The notes beneath the pieces were generated by a model, which made no database searches, was not told where the DNA came from, and saw only the letters and a program-made list of their open reading frames with translations. A stretch of 54,283 nt of DNA from Bacteroidales bacterium (GTDB lineage: Bacteria; Bacteroidota; Bacteroidia; Bacteroidales; PUMT01), in NCBI GenBank assembly GCA_007134675.1, contig SLKJ01000052.1, positions 1 to 54,283 on the forward strand. Direction: 5' to 3'. This document shows positions 25,639-34,717 of this stretch, in pieces (within the stretch, counting starts at the first letter, position 1; every line of letters starts with the position of its first letter). Made by a program: the position numbers and the translations under genes.

Positions 25639-26355
25639 GTGTATACATATCTGCTGATAAACTTTTTTGCTATACTTATCCCCTTTATAGTAAGCTTTGA
25701 CAGGCGCAATTATTTTTACTCAAAATGGAAATATCTCTTTCCGTCAATTGCCATTACAGGTACTTTATTCATTTTATGGGATATGCTTTATACAAGTATG
25801 GGAATTTGGGGGTTTAACCCGAGGTACCTGACAGGTATATATATTGTTAATCTCCCGCTGGAAGAGATCCTGTTTTTTATAACTATTCCTTTTGCCTGTG
25901 TATTTACATATGATTCACTGAATTATCTGATCAAAAAAGATCTGTTTGGCAGGTTTTCAAGTATTATATCATTCGTTCTGGTTGCTGTTCTTATAACAGT
26001 TGCAGTTATGAACCTGAGTAAGCTATACACATCTGTCACGTTTTTCCTGACTGCCGCTTTTATACTATTTCATGAGGTTGTTTTAAAGTCCCCCTATATG
26101 GGGAGATTCTACTTCGCATATATGGTCCTGCTGGTCCCGTTTTTTATTATCAACGGATTGCTTACCGGTACCTTTATTGAAGAGCAGGTAGTCTGGTATG
26201 ACAACACCCAGAACCTTTCGATCAGAATACTGACCATCCCCGTAGAAGATTCAGTGTATGGATTACTTCTTATTCTTATGAATGTTACTCTTTTTGAATA
26301 TTTCAGGAAAAGCCGGAATGATAAAGAGGATGCCAGTATTCAGGCACAATCATAA
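25639..26355 (+). CDS. crtYcd: Lycopene cyclase, fused CrtYc-CrtYd (CarR-type) membrane protein
   Basis: 238 residues, about 7 hydrophobic helices. Two copies of the lycopene-cyclase domain are visible: the first has YLTGIYIVNLPLEEILFF, the second LSIRILTIPVEDSVYGLLLI, both with the Pro-x-Glu-Glu/Asp motif. The start codon is GTG 25639, since translation there gives the family's YTYLLINFF start and no ATG precedes it. It converts lycopene to beta-carotene at the inner membrane. It is the last gene of the carotenoid operon, 54 bases after idi. Its final codons contain a 15-base repeat also found in the end of the convergent tilS gene. Confidence 0.92.
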   Translation: MYTYLLINFFAILIPFIVSFDRRNYFYSKWKYLFPSIAITGTLFILWDMLYTSMGIWGFNPRYLTGIYIVNLPLEEILFFITIPFACVFTYDSLNYLIKKDLFGRFSSIISFVLVAVLITVAVMNLSKLYTSVTFFLTAAFILFHEVVLKSPYMGRFYFAYMVLLVPFFIINGLLTGTFIEEQVVWYDNTQNLSIRILTIPVEDSVYGLLLILMNVTLFEYFRKSRNDKEDASIQAQS

Positions 26356-26390
26356 GGATCTCAATCCTCAAGCGTAATCATAAGGATCTC
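26348..26390. repeat. 15-bp direct repeat at the crtYcd/tilS convergence
   Basis: AATCATAAGGATCTC occurs at 26348-26362 and 26376-26390 with a 28-base period. The left copy contains the crtYcd stop codon and touches the tilS stop; the right copy lies within the last tilS codons. It looks like a small local duplication. Confidence 0.8.
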
Positions 26391-27686
26391 TTTTGTCCTC
26401 TCTGTTATCTTGAAACGATCATCTATACGGTGGCCCATGATCCAGACAATCCTGTTACCTGAAGTCAGAATCCAGACTTTCTCTTTTTCAACCAGTGAAA
26501 ATTTATTATCAATAAAATAATCACTTAGTTTTTTCAGGCCGTTTAATCCAAGGGGCTGAAAATAGTCACCTTTCTGCCACCTTCTGATAATTAGGGGAAA
26601 ATGTAGAAGAGAAAAATCAAGGCAGGCTGTTTTTATCTCATCCGGGATTTTGAACCCCGGATAATATTTAGTTTTTGTGAATCTTACCTTCACAGGATGA
26701 TCCAGTTTTTTAACCTTCTCTTCGACATAGTAACGATCAAAGGTTTCTGCAGGTAAAGGAGTCACAATAAGATGATCTCTGTCTTTAACAATGCGGTGTG
26801 AAGGTGAATAGAATTTTTTTCCAGGAGCCGCCCCCAGTGAAGAAATAATATCAGGAACCATTTCCCTGGAAAAATTCCATTTTTTGAAGAGTTCATAAAA
26901 ATGAGTGGCCCTTGGATGAAGAGCCAGAAGTGAATTAATGTTTATACGGCATTCCCCTTCTGATTCATGACACAAATTATCAAGCTTTTCGCTGAGAGAT
27001 GCTGAATAAATAACATCAACCTCTTTTAAGCGTCCGGAAGTTTCATATAAACTGTTTACAAAAGACGGAGAGATTTTTTCAAATTCAGGTATTATTTTAT
27101 GTCTGATCCGGTTTCTTGTATATTTGACATCCAGATTGCTTGAATCTTCACGAAAAGGGAGATTGTTTGATTCAGCATAATCAAGAATTTCGTTCCTTGA
27201 TGCAAAAAGGAGGGGCCTTATTATACTGCCTGTTTTTGACTTTATTCCCGTTAAGCCCCTGATGCCTGTGCCCCGGATAAGGTTAAGCAGGAATGTTTCT
27301 GCAAGGTCGTTTTTATTATGTGCGATGGCAATATGCGAGTATCGGAAGTCAGCAATCAGAGATTCAAACCATGAATAGCGCAGATCTCTGGCAGCCATTT
27401 GAAGAGATAATCCTTTTTCATTTGCAAAGTCTATGGTATCAAAAAGCTTTGTATGGAGCCGGATATTTAATTTCCTGCATCTTTCAGAAACAAAAGCCTG
27501 ATCCTGATCAGATTCCTCACCACGAAGACCGAAATTGCAATGCGCTGCTGAGATATTATAACCGGCTTTCAGAAACAGATCAATCATTACCATTGAGTCC
27601 ACTCCTCCGCTTACCCCGACCATTATGATACCAGATCTGCAAACAAGCTTTTCGTTATTAATATAATCTTTGAACTGCTTTAACAT
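26361..27686 (-). CDS. tilS: tRNA(Ile)-lysidine synthase
   Basis: 441 residues. The PP-loop SGGVDS is at residues 26-31, followed by AAHCNFGLRGEESDQD and HNKNDLAETFLLNLIRGTGIRGL, all TilS hallmarks. The C-terminal RRWQKGDYFQPLGLNGLKKLSDYFID is the TilS C-terminal domain. It modifies C34 of the AUA-reading tRNA-Ile. It is 13 bases downstream of the HD-domain gene and convergent with crtYcd (5-base gap). Confidence 0.95.
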   Translation of the reverse strand: MLKQFKDYINNEKLVCRSGIIMVGVSGGVDSMVMIDLFLKAGYNISAAHCNFGLRGEESDQDQAFVSERCRKLNIRLHTKLFDTIDFANEKGLSLQMAARDLRYSWFESLIADFRYSHIAIAHNKNDLAETFLLNLIRGTGIRGLTGIKSKTGSIIRPLLFASRNEILDYAESNNLPFREDSSNLDVKYTRNRIRHKIIPEFEKISPSFVNSLYETSGRLKEVDVIYSASLSEKLDNLCHESEGECRININSLLALHPRATHFYELFKKWNFSREMVPDIISSLGAAPGKKFYSPSHRIVKDRDHLIVTPLPAETFDRYYVEEKVKKLDHPVKVRFTKTKYYPGFKIPDEIKTACLDFSLLHFPLIIRRWQKGDYFQPLGLNGLKKLSDYFIDNKFSLVEKEKVWILTSGNRIVWIMGHRIDDRFKITERTKEILMITLED

Positions 27687-27699
27687 ATCGATGTTTTAC

Positions 27700-28545
27700 T
27701 TACCTGCAATTTAACGAATTGTCCTGTAAATCCGATATAAGCAATGTGCCGAATTTCGCCGTTTCCGGATAATCACTTTTTGCCAGGTTTGAGGCAAACT
27801 GCATCAGATCCGACTCGCCTGTATATACCTCACCCATATAACATTCAAGGATTTTCCGGTAGTTTTGAGAACTGTGCCCGAAATCAGGCAACTTAAGTTT
27901 CTCATAAAAATCATAAGCATACCGGAATCTTTCTGTATGCTTTTTTAGATATGATTCGGGTATCCATTTCTGCGATAAAAGGAAGCCAATCCTGTAGTCC
28001 ATGTTTGTTAAAACTTTATTCGCCAGTGTTTTAACAGGTATGCCACGAAGAATATAAATCTCCGCATACCGGAGTATACCAATACTGCCAAAAGCATCAG
28101 TATCGTCGCATATGGACAGGATTTTCAGTAAATCTACTCCGCAGTCATCGTTTTTTTCCATATTCATTTGTTTTTTATCATGCATCTCAATAGCTTTCAA
28201 TGCTACATCAACATGAAAAGCAAATACATCAGGATTGCAGATTAGAAATTCCTCACAGATTCTCCTGCTTTCCAGTCCGTGATTCTCATCCAGGGTTTTG
28301 GTCAGTCCGGTATCGTGAAAAAATACAGCAAGCATAAGAAGAGAGATATCTCTGATGCTCAATTCCCTGCCCTCATCTGACAGCCCCGCAAGAAGATCTT
28401 TTGCATATTGCCATACCCGGTAATGGTGGAGATGGTCATGAGATGGAAGGAGATTATTTTTAAAAAGTGACCTGCAATATTCAAAAAGCAGCGGAAGATA
28501 TTTTTTTTCTGTTTCACATATTCTATTTCTGTATGAATCAGTCAT
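27700..28545 (-). CDS. HD-domain metal-dependent phosphohydrolase-like protein
   Basis: 281 residues from ATG 28545; the open frame runs further upstream but that part is low-complexity and overlaps the small HTH gene. His-rich HDHLHH at ~36-41 and His77-Asp78 in AVFFHDTGLT, followed by NHGLESRRICEEFL, define an HD domain. Later VDLLKILSICDDTDAFGSIGILRYAEIYILRG supplies further acidic residues. Cleaves a phosphate or phosphodiester substrate, unknown. No sensory or synthetase domain is fused. Probably co-transcribed with tilS. Confidence 0.8.
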   Translation of the reverse strand: MTDSYRNRICETEKKYLPLLFEYCRSLFKNNLLPSHDHLHHYRVWQYAKDLLAGLSDEGRELSIRDISLLMLAVFFHDTGLTKTLDENHGLESRRICEEFLICNPDVFAFHVDVALKAIEMHDKKQMNMEKNDDCGVDLLKILSICDDTDAFGSIGILRYAEIYILRGIPVKTLANKVLTNMDYRIGFLLSQKWIPESYLKKHTERFRYAYDFYEKLKLPDFGHSSQNYRKILECYMGEVYTGESDLMQFASNLAKSDYPETAKFGTLLISDLQDNSLNCR

Positions 28546-28609
28546 GTAAAAAAAATAAAAAAGGCAGAAAAGGAATCTTTTCTGCCGGATTAACAACATA
28601 AGGATGAAT

Positions 28610-28861
28610 TTAACTGACTCCTTTCCTCTCAAGGATATCCTTTGCCATATCCAGTATTGTAGTATCATCCAATACGACTATTCCTCCGTTTGGTCCTTTT
28701 TCCAGATGGATGCCAACAGTCTCTCCATCATCATAATTTGATCCGCCAAAATAATTGCGGACTGTTTCTACGCTCATGTTTAATTCATTTGCGATTTTCT
28801 TCATGCTACCATCCGGCAGGCTGTCTTTTATCTTTCTTAGCTCATTGAATGTTATAGTCAT
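28610..28861 (-). CDS. Small conserved DNA-binding-like (HTH) protein
   Basis: 83 residues. The N-terminal half (FNELRKIKDSLPDGSMKKIANELNMSVETVRNYFGG) reads as a helix-turn-helix with AxELNMSxETVRNYF as recognition part. The second half is a short beta-rich tail (IHLEKGPNGGIVVLDDTTILDMAKDIL). Proteins of this length and pattern are common in Bacteroidota and of unknown role. It is a free-standing gene between the HD protein and the NfeD protease. Confidence 0.8.
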   Translation of the reverse strand: MTITFNELRKIKDSLPDGSMKKIANELNMSVETVRNYFGGSNYDDGETVGIHLEKGPNGGIVVLDDTTILDMAKDILERKGVS

Positions 28862-28942
28862 ATCTTATATTAATATATGGTTAGTAAAATTTCAAATCAG
28901 AATTATAAAGGTAATGATTTTGTTTATTTCAATTTAATAATT

Positions 28943-30355
28943 TTATGAATCCTTGACGACATATACCTGTCCCGTCTCAAACTTAACCACCTTCACTTTT
29001 TCTCCCTTGTTAATAAACCCAACCAGTGATTTTGCATCATACTGCTCATAATCAATCTCAACCCGGCCTGATGGTCTGAGAGATGTTGCTGCAATACCTG
29101 AACGGCCTTTAAGATCACCGAATTTAGAATCAAAACTGGTGTATCCTTCCTCTCTATTCTGGGTTGAGCTCAGCACCAGATGAGAAAATATGCTGGTATC
29201 CAGCAACTTTCTGCTTAGAGAAATGGAGATGACCAGCGAGATAAAAGCGCTGAACACTACAAGAAAAAGAGATCTGATAAATGGTTCAAGACCGGCTCCT
29301 TCATATTCCCAAACTATATTGTCTACCATTGCCAGTGTGAGTCCCGTAATCATAAGAATGATTCCGGCTATCCCTGCAACACCAAATCCGGGAATGGCAA
29401 ATATTTCAACCGCCAGAAGGATTATTCCAACTAAAAAAAGAACTATTTCCCAGTTCTGAGCTATACCTTCAATATAAAGTGGCGCAAAGTACAGGATTGC
29501 TGCAAAAAAAGCAGCCCCGAAAGGAAATCCAATTCCTGGGGTCTGCAGCTCAAAGTATAATCCGCCTATTATTACCATGATCAGAATACCCTGGAATAGC
29601 GGGTTAATAAGGAATCCAATAATGGCCTCCGTTGTTGTCAGCTCATATTCAACGATTGTGTAGTTCTCAATTCCCGCCAAAGATATTACTTCGGGAATAT
29701 TTGCTGCCAGTCCCTCAGAATAGCCAACTTTGATTGCTTCGTCACTGGTCAGGGTCAGTACTTTTCCTGTATCTATTATTCCCGGAATGTAAATAGCGGG
29801 GTCAACCATTGCTTCGGCAATAACCGGATCCCTGTACCACTTTAATATTGTGTCATTTTCAATAAACAGGGTATCCCTTCCGTGAGATTCTGCTGTTGCC
29901 CTCATTGCTGCACGCATAAAAGACTGGAATTTATCGGGTACTTCTGCACCGGTTGCATCGACAACCGTCGCAGCCCCAATACTTCCTCCGGGACGCATAT
30001 ATATCTGCTGGGCGGCAATAGCTATTAGTGCTCCGGCTGAAATGGCATTGTTGTCAATAAATACAATTACCGGGATTTGAGTATTTAGAATCCTGGTTCG
30101 TATTGAATCGGCTGCCTGAACCAGTCCCCCGTATGTGTTCATATGAATCAGTATATAATCAGCTTTCAGTTCCTCAGCTTCCTGAAAGCTCTGCTGTGTC
30201 CTGCGCCATAAAGCAGGTCCTACCTCAGTCTTCATGTCAAACCTGTATACCAGGGTTTTTTTTTCAGGTATGGTATCGGCAGAAGCAGTATATGTAAAAA
30301 TCAGCAGGGATATAGTCAAAGTGAGCAACCTGCTGAAATATTCCGAACTTGTCAT
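28943..30355 (-). CDS. NfeD family membrane-bound serine protease
   Basis: 470 residues. The signal peptide is ~1-26. A ClpP/SppA-like protease domain follows, with nucleophile Ser106 in NNAISAGAL and candidate base Lys142 in VPDKFQSF; IHMNTYGGLVQAAD shapes the oxyanion site. Several membrane helices follow (~250-375). The C-terminal OB-fold NfeD domain has GRSGIAATSLRPSGRVEI and GEKVKVVKFETGQVYV. Family members cleave membrane proteins such as stomatins; no stomatin partner gene is next to it here. Divergent from purB. Confidence 0.92.
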   Translation of the reverse strand: MTSSEYFSRLLTLTISLLIFTYTASADTIPEKKTLVYRFDMKTEVGPALWRRTQQSFQEAEELKADYILIHMNTYGGLVQAADSIRTRILNTQIPVIVFIDNNAISAGALIAIAAQQIYMRPGGSIGAATVVDATGAEVPDKFQSFMRAAMRATAESHGRDTLFIENDTILKWYRDPVIAEAMVDPAIYIPGIIDTGKVLTLTSDEAIKVGYSEGLAANIPEVISLAGIENYTIVEYELTTTEAIIGFLINPLFQGILIMVIIGGLYFELQTPGIGFPFGAAFFAAILYFAPLYIEGIAQNWEIVLFLVGIILLAVEIFAIPGFGVAGIAGIILMITGLTLAMVDNIVWEYEGAGLEPFIRSLFLVVFSAFISLVISISLSRKLLDTSIFSHLVLSSTQNREEGYTSFDSKFGDLKGRSGIAATSLRPSGRVEIDYEQYDAKSLVGFINKGEKVKVVKFETGQVYVVKDS

Positions 30356-30487
30356 TATCTCTTAACAATTAAACTTTTATAAGGTTGAAATGGAAAGTTA
30401 TGAAACCTGATATCCCTTTACAAAAATAACATAAATTATGATCTGTTCATAATTTGAGTTAAACTCAACGAAAGTCTTTATTTTTTT

Positions 30488-30495
30488 TAACTTTG
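30488..30495 (+). promoter_or_regulatory. -7 promoter box of purB
   Basis: TAACTTTG fits the Bacteroidota TAnnTTTG consensus exactly and lies 25 bases before the purB start codon in a 165-base divergent intergenic region. A well-spaced -33 TTTG was not found. Confidence 0.45.
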
Positions 30496-30520
30496 CCCGT
30501 ATTCATTAAAACACGGAATA

Positions 30521-31870
30521 ATGGAAATTAGCAAACTATCAGCATTATCGCCTGTTGACGGAAGATACCGGCAACAGGTTGATGAACTTGCTGTATTTTT
30601 TTCTGAATTTGCCTTGATCAGATATCGTATATACGTAGAGATAGAGTATTTTATAGCATTGTCAGAGATACCTCTTCCACGGCTTGAGGGATTATCGGCA
30701 AAACAGATAAGAAGAATCAAAAATATTTATGAAAGCTTTACGCTTGAAGATGCAGGGAGGGTAAAGGAGATAGAAAAAATCACCAACCATGATGTTAAAG
30801 CGGTTGAATATTTTATAAAAGATGCCTTTAAAGATTGCGGATTAGGCGAGTATATTGAGTTTGTACATTTCGGATTAACAAGCCAGGATATAAACAACAC
30901 CGCTGTTCCTTTGTCACTGCGTAATGCGGTACATGAAGTCTACTATCCGCTTATGGAACAGCTCCTCGGGAAGCTTCAGGATTTAATGTCGGACTGGGCT
31001 GAAATAGCTATGCTGGCAAGGACCCATGGGCAACCCGCATCTCCTACCAGGCTGGGTAAAGAGATACAGGTTTTTCATGAACGGATAATGAAGCAGATAG
31101 GTCTCTTAAAAGCAATTCCATGTTCTGCAAAGTTCGGAGGAGCTACAGGAAATTTTAATGCGCATCATGTGGCTTATCCATCGATAGACTGGGTAGGATT
31201 TGCCAATAATTTTGTGAATGAAAAACTTGGACTTGACAGGTCCCGGGTTACCACGCAAATAGAGCATTATGATAACCTTGCGGCAATTTTTGATAATCTC
31301 AAGCGGGTAAACAATATATTAATAGACCTTTGCCGGGATATCTGGACTTATATTTCAATGGATTACTTCTTACAATCTATAAAAAAAGGTGAAACAGGTT
31401 CATCGGCCATGCCTCATAAGGTTAATCCCATTGATTTTGAAAATGCTGAAGGCAATCTGGGTATTGCCAACGCATTTTTTGAGCATTTCGCCTGTAAATT
31501 GCCGGTATCGAGGCTTCAGCGTGATCTGACCGATTCAACTGTTCTCCGCAACATAGGCGTTCCGATTGCCCATACTATCCTTTCAATTAAATCTATTCTA
31601 AGAGGGCTTGGTAAAATCAGTGTAAATAATAAAAAAATTGATTCAGATCTTAAAGCCAACTGGATTGTTGTAGCAGAAGCGGTACAGACCGTTTTACGCA
31701 GGGAAGGTTATCCTGAACCATATGAGGCTTTAAAAGACCTGACAAGAAAGAACAAAAAGGTAACGCAATATGACTTTGAAAAATTTATTGATACGCTGGA
31801 AGTGGATGAGTCCTTGAAGGTTGAATTGAAGGCTATTACTCCTTTCAATTATACCGGAATAAAAATTTAA
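30521..31870 (+). CDS. purB: Adenylosuccinate lyase
   Basis: 449 residues. Start LSALSPVDGRYRQQVDELA is the PurB opening. Catalytic motifs are TSQDINNTA, ARTHGQPASPTRLG and the flexible signature loop GSSAMPHKVNPIDFENAEGN with the catalytic Ser. Purine synthesis at two steps (SAICAR to AICAR and adenylosuccinate to AMP). The ABC exporter follows after 20 bases, so read-through is likely. Confidence 0.97.
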   Translation: MEISKLSALSPVDGRYRQQVDELAVFFSEFALIRYRIYVEIEYFIALSEIPLPRLEGLSAKQIRRIKNIYESFTLEDAGRVKEIEKITNHDVKAVEYFIKDAFKDCGLGEYIEFVHFGLTSQDINNTAVPLSLRNAVHEVYYPLMEQLLGKLQDLMSDWAEIAMLARTHGQPASPTRLGKEIQVFHERIMKQIGLLKAIPCSAKFGGATGNFNAHHVAYPSIDWVGFANNFVNEKLGLDRSRVTTQIEHYDNLAAIFDNLKRVNNILIDLCRDIWTYISMDYFLQSIKKGETGSSAMPHKVNPIDFENAEGNLGIANAFFEHFACKLPVSRLQRDLTDSTVLRNIGVPIAHTILSIKSILRGLGKISVNNKKIDSDLKANWIVVAEAVQTVLRREGYPEPYEALKDLTRKNKKVTQYDFEKFIDTLEVDESLKVELKAITPFNYTGIKI

Positions 31871-31890
31871 TTCCATCCATTTTTTAAGAT

Positions 31891-33711
31891 ATGAAGAATA
31901 TCGGAAAGATATTGAAATTTCTTATTCCTTACTGGCGACAAGGATCGCTGAATATCCTGCTTAACCTTTTTTCGGCTGTATTTACCGTTTCCTCTATAGC
32001 AATAGCTATTCCTTTCCTGGGCATCCTGCTCCAGAATAAGCCTGAAATAATAACTGTTGGAGAGTTTGAATATTCTCTTGATTCGGTAATGGAGCATTTT
32101 AATTACTATGTAAGTAATATGATAAGAACAAGGGGACCTATCCCTGCCCTGATCTTTCTCAGCATATTGATCATGACAATGTCCTTTCTAAAGAATTTTT
32201 TCCATTACCTGGCGATGTATTTTCTTGCACCCATAAGGAACGGGGTCGTAAGGGACATAAGAGATCAGATATACGATAAAGTAATGATATTGCCTCTTTC
32301 CTATTTCTCTGAAACCAGAAAGGGAGATATTATATCAAGAATGACAGGAGATGTTCAGGAAATCGAAACATCTGTTATAAGCTCTTTGGAGATGCTCTTT
32401 CGTGATCCGATTCAGGTCGCGATATATCTTATCGGCCTTTTTTATATGAGCACATCACTTACCTTATTTGTCCTGGTATTATTACCTGTAAGCGGGTTTA
32501 TAATCGGCAGACTGGGCCGTAAGCTGAAGCAAACCTCATTAAAGGGGCAAAAAAAGATGGGATCGCTGCTTTCAATGATTGAGGAAACTCTGGGTGGTTT
32601 GAGGATCATAAAGGCGTTTAATGCCGAAAAAAAAATGCGGCAAAGATTTCAAAGCATGAATTTCCTGTATACCAGGATAATGATCAAAATTCAGAGAAGA
32701 AGAGCACTTGCCAGTCCCCTGAGTGAGTTTCTGGGTACTGCCGTAATGATCATAATCATGGTTTACGGTGCATCTCTGATACTGGCGGAGACCAGTGGAC
32801 TTACTTCAGAAGTTTTTATTGCTTACCTTATGCTGTTTTATATGATAATTGCTCCCTCCAAATCTTTTTCCGGTGCAATGTATAATATTCAAAAAGGGCT
32901 TGCTTCGGTAGACAGGATCCAGGATGTGATGAATGCTGTCAATAATATAAGAGAAAAACCGGAAGCAATTCCCATAGAGAATTTTTCAAATTCAATTGAA
33001 TACCGGAATGTTTTTTTCAGCTATGATCATTTCGAGGTTTTAAAAGATATTAACCTCACTATTGAAAAGGGTAAAACCATTGCACTTGTTGGTCAGTCAG
33101 GTTCAGGAAAGTCCACAATGGCCGACCTGCTACCGAGGTTTTATGACGTGTGCAGGGGGGATATACTTATAGACGGGTTGTCAATAAAGGATTACCGGAT
33201 CAGAGACCTGCGGGCACTAATGGGTAATGTTAACCAGGATCCTATTCTTTTTAATGACTCATTTTTCAGCAATATTGCTTTTGGTGTTGAGAACGCAACC
33301 GAGCAGGATGTTATCAATGCCGCAAAAGTTGCGAATGCCCATGATTTTATCAGCCTTTCGAAACATGGGTATTATACCAGGATAGGGGACCGGGGCAGCA
33401 AATTGTCCGGAGGGCAAAGACAGCGTATAAGCATTGCAAGGGCAGTTTTAAAGAATCCCCCTGTAATGATACTGGATGAGGCAACTTCGGCCCTGGATAC
33501 GGAATCAGAAAGGCTGGTTCAGGATGCCTTGTTTAAGCTGATGCAGAACCGCACTTCCCTGATAATCGCTCACCGGTTGTCTACCATCCAGTTTGCTGAT
33601 GATATATGTGTTCTGCATGAAGGAAGAATTGTTGAAAGAGGTAAACATGCGACACTTTTAAAATTGAATGGATATTACCGCAAACTGCATGATATGCAAT
33701 TTTTTTCATGA
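31891..33711 (+). CDS. MsbA-like ABC exporter (fused permease and ATPase)
   Basis: 606 residues. Six membrane helices (~20-320), then the nucleotide-binding domain: Walker A GQSGSGKST (~residues 409-417), signature LSGGQRQR, Walker B VMILDEATSALD, and H-loop IIAHRLST. It is a homodimeric half-transporter of the lipid A/lipid flippase type, inner membrane. Substrate is not provable; MsbA-like lipid A export is the usual annotation for such Bacteroidota genes. Confidence 0.93.
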   Translation: MKNIGKILKFLIPYWRQGSLNILLNLFSAVFTVSSIAIAIPFLGILLQNKPEIITVGEFEYSLDSVMEHFNYYVSNMIRTRGPIPALIFLSILIMTMSFLKNFFHYLAMYFLAPIRNGVVRDIRDQIYDKVMILPLSYFSETRKGDIISRMTGDVQEIETSVISSLEMLFRDPIQVAIYLIGLFYMSTSLTLFVLVLLPVSGFIIGRLGRKLKQTSLKGQKKMGSLLSMIEETLGGLRIIKAFNAEKKMRQRFQSMNFLYTRIMIKIQRRRALASPLSEFLGTAVMIIIMVYGASLILAETSGLTSEVFIAYLMLFYMIIAPSKSFSGAMYNIQKGLASVDRIQDVMNAVNNIREKPEAIPIENFSNSIEYRNVFFSYDHFEVLKDINLTIEKGKTIALVGQSGSGKSTMADLLPRFYDVCRGDILIDGLSIKDYRIRDLRALMGNVNQDPILFNDSFFSNIAFGVENATEQDVINAAKVANAHDFISLSKHGYYTRIGDRGSKLSGGQRQRISIARAVLKNPPVMILDEATSALDTESERLVQDALFKLMQNRTSLIIAHRLSTIQFADDICVLHEGRIVERGKHATLLKLNGYYRKLHDMQFFS

Positions 33712-33831
33712 TTTCTCATGAGAAATATTACTCATTGATTTCATAAAAATTCCATCAAAAACAGGTCTTTATTCTGAATTGAGCTCAAAAAAAGGCTTCG
33801 CTGGTGTGCGGTTTGATTCGGGAATGTGTTG

Positions 33832-33920
33832 CGGAGAGAGAGGGATTCGAACCCTCGGTTCCGCGATAGCAGAACAACGGTTTTCGAGACCGCCCCGTTC
33901 GACCACTCCGGCATCTCTCC
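33832..33920 (-). tRNA. tRNA-Ser (anticodon CGA)
   Basis: 89 nt. The - strand 5' end GGAGAGA pairs with TCTCTCC at the 3' end. Anticodon CGA sits in the loop GTCTCGAAAACC. The long class II variable arm and the T-arm GGTTCGAATCC are present, and the discriminator is G as required for Ser. CCA is not encoded. Confidence 0.96.
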
Positions 33921-33966
33921 AAAAATAAAGCAGAAGACCGTGAAATCTTCTGCATTTTTAATTTTG

Positions 33967-34055
33967 CGGAGAAAGAGGGATTCGAACCCCCGGTTCCGCG
34001 ATAACGGAACAACGGTTTTCAAGACCGCCGCATTCGACCACTCTGCCATTTCTCC
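33967..34055 (-). tRNA. tRNA-Ser (anticodon UGA)
   Basis: 89 nt. Acceptor GGAGAAA pairs with TTTCTCC. Anticodon TGA is in GTCTTGAAAACC. It has a class II variable arm nearly the same as that of the neighbour, T-arm GGTTCGAATCC, discriminator G, and no encoded CCA. It lies 46 bases upstream of tRNA-Ser(CGA) and probably shares its precursor. Confidence 0.96.
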
Positions 34056-34339
34056 GATGCAAAATTATAATTTTTTTTAATATCCACTAAATATTGCGAT
34101 TTTTTGTATGGAGAGTAAACAGGTTCACCCGGTAAAACAGGGCAGATATTTGATTGAAAAATATAAAGGAATACACCAGAAATGAAAGGATTTTCTCATT
34201 TTATTAACAAAAACAGTCATTTTATCAATATTTCTGGATTTTTTTGTCGATGAAATTTGCTATGCTCAATAAATGCAATATATTTGTCTTAAAAGAATCT
34301 TTATATAAACTAGTTTTATTAACCCTAAAATTAATTACT
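34056..34339. other. Intergenic region before the HU gene
   Basis: 284 bases, AT-rich, divergent between the tRNA-Ser genes (-) and HU (+), so it holds both promoters. TAGTTTTA (34311-34318) is a near match to the -7 box 22 bases before the HU ATG, with TTTG at 34283-34286, though the 24-base spacing is long. Nothing else was recognised. Confidence 0.35.
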
Positions 34340-34612
34340 ATGAACAAGGCGCAACTAATTGATGCAATTTCAGCAAGTGCTGGCCTTACAAAAGCTGATG
34401 CGAAAAAAGCACTCGATGCTTTTGTACAGACAACAACAGATGCTCTTAAAAAAGGAGACCGCGTAGCACTGGTAGGCTTCGGTTCATTCTCTGTATCAAA
34501 ACGCAATGCCAGGACCGGTAGGAATCCACAGACCGGCAGTCCAATTACAATTGGAGCTAAAAAAGTTGTAAAATTCAAAGCTGGTAGTGAACTTAACGAT
34601 ACTGTTCAATAG
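34340..34612 (+). CDS. HU-family DNA-binding protein
   Basis: 90 residues from ATG 34340; the frame is open upstream but homologues begin [11 protein letters not shown]. The signature [21 protein letters not shown] is the HU/IHF beta-arm DNA-binding motif. Normal length for HU. Nucleoid-associated, binds and bends DNA as a dimer. It is monocistronic with a strong terminator 28 bases after the stop. Confidence 0.97.
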   Translation: MNKAQLIDAISASAGLTKADAKKALDAFVQTTTDALKKGDRVALVGFGSFSVSKRNARTGRNPQTGSPITIGAKKVVKFKAGSELNDTVQ

Positions 34613-34640
34613 TTAATCAGCATATTTTATCTTTTTGAGA

Positions 34641-34668
34641 GGGAGTCTGAAACGACTCCCTTTTTTAT
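34641..34668 (+). terminator. Rho-independent terminator of the HU gene
   Basis: GGGAGTC (34641-34647) pairs with GACTCCC (34654-34660) across a 6-base loop, directly followed by TTTTTTATTT. Confidence 0.92.
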
Positions 34669-34671
34669 TTA

Positions 34672-34679
34672 TACTTTTG
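34672..34679 (+). promoter_or_regulatory. -7 promoter box of trmH
   Basis: TACTTTTG, an exact TAnnTTTG match, lies 38 bases before the trmH start and just after the HU terminator, where a new promoter is required. No -33 element at the expected distance. Confidence 0.4.
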
Positions 34680-34717
34680 CCTTTTTGGAGAGTTGTTCAC
34701 AATTAAACCGATTCATC

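Noticed and set aside
33711-33726. Perfect 16-bp palindrome (ATTTCTCATGAGAAAT) at the end of the ABC exporter gene
   Set aside because: No T-run follows, so it is not a terminator, and one such palindrome is expected by chance in a window of this size.
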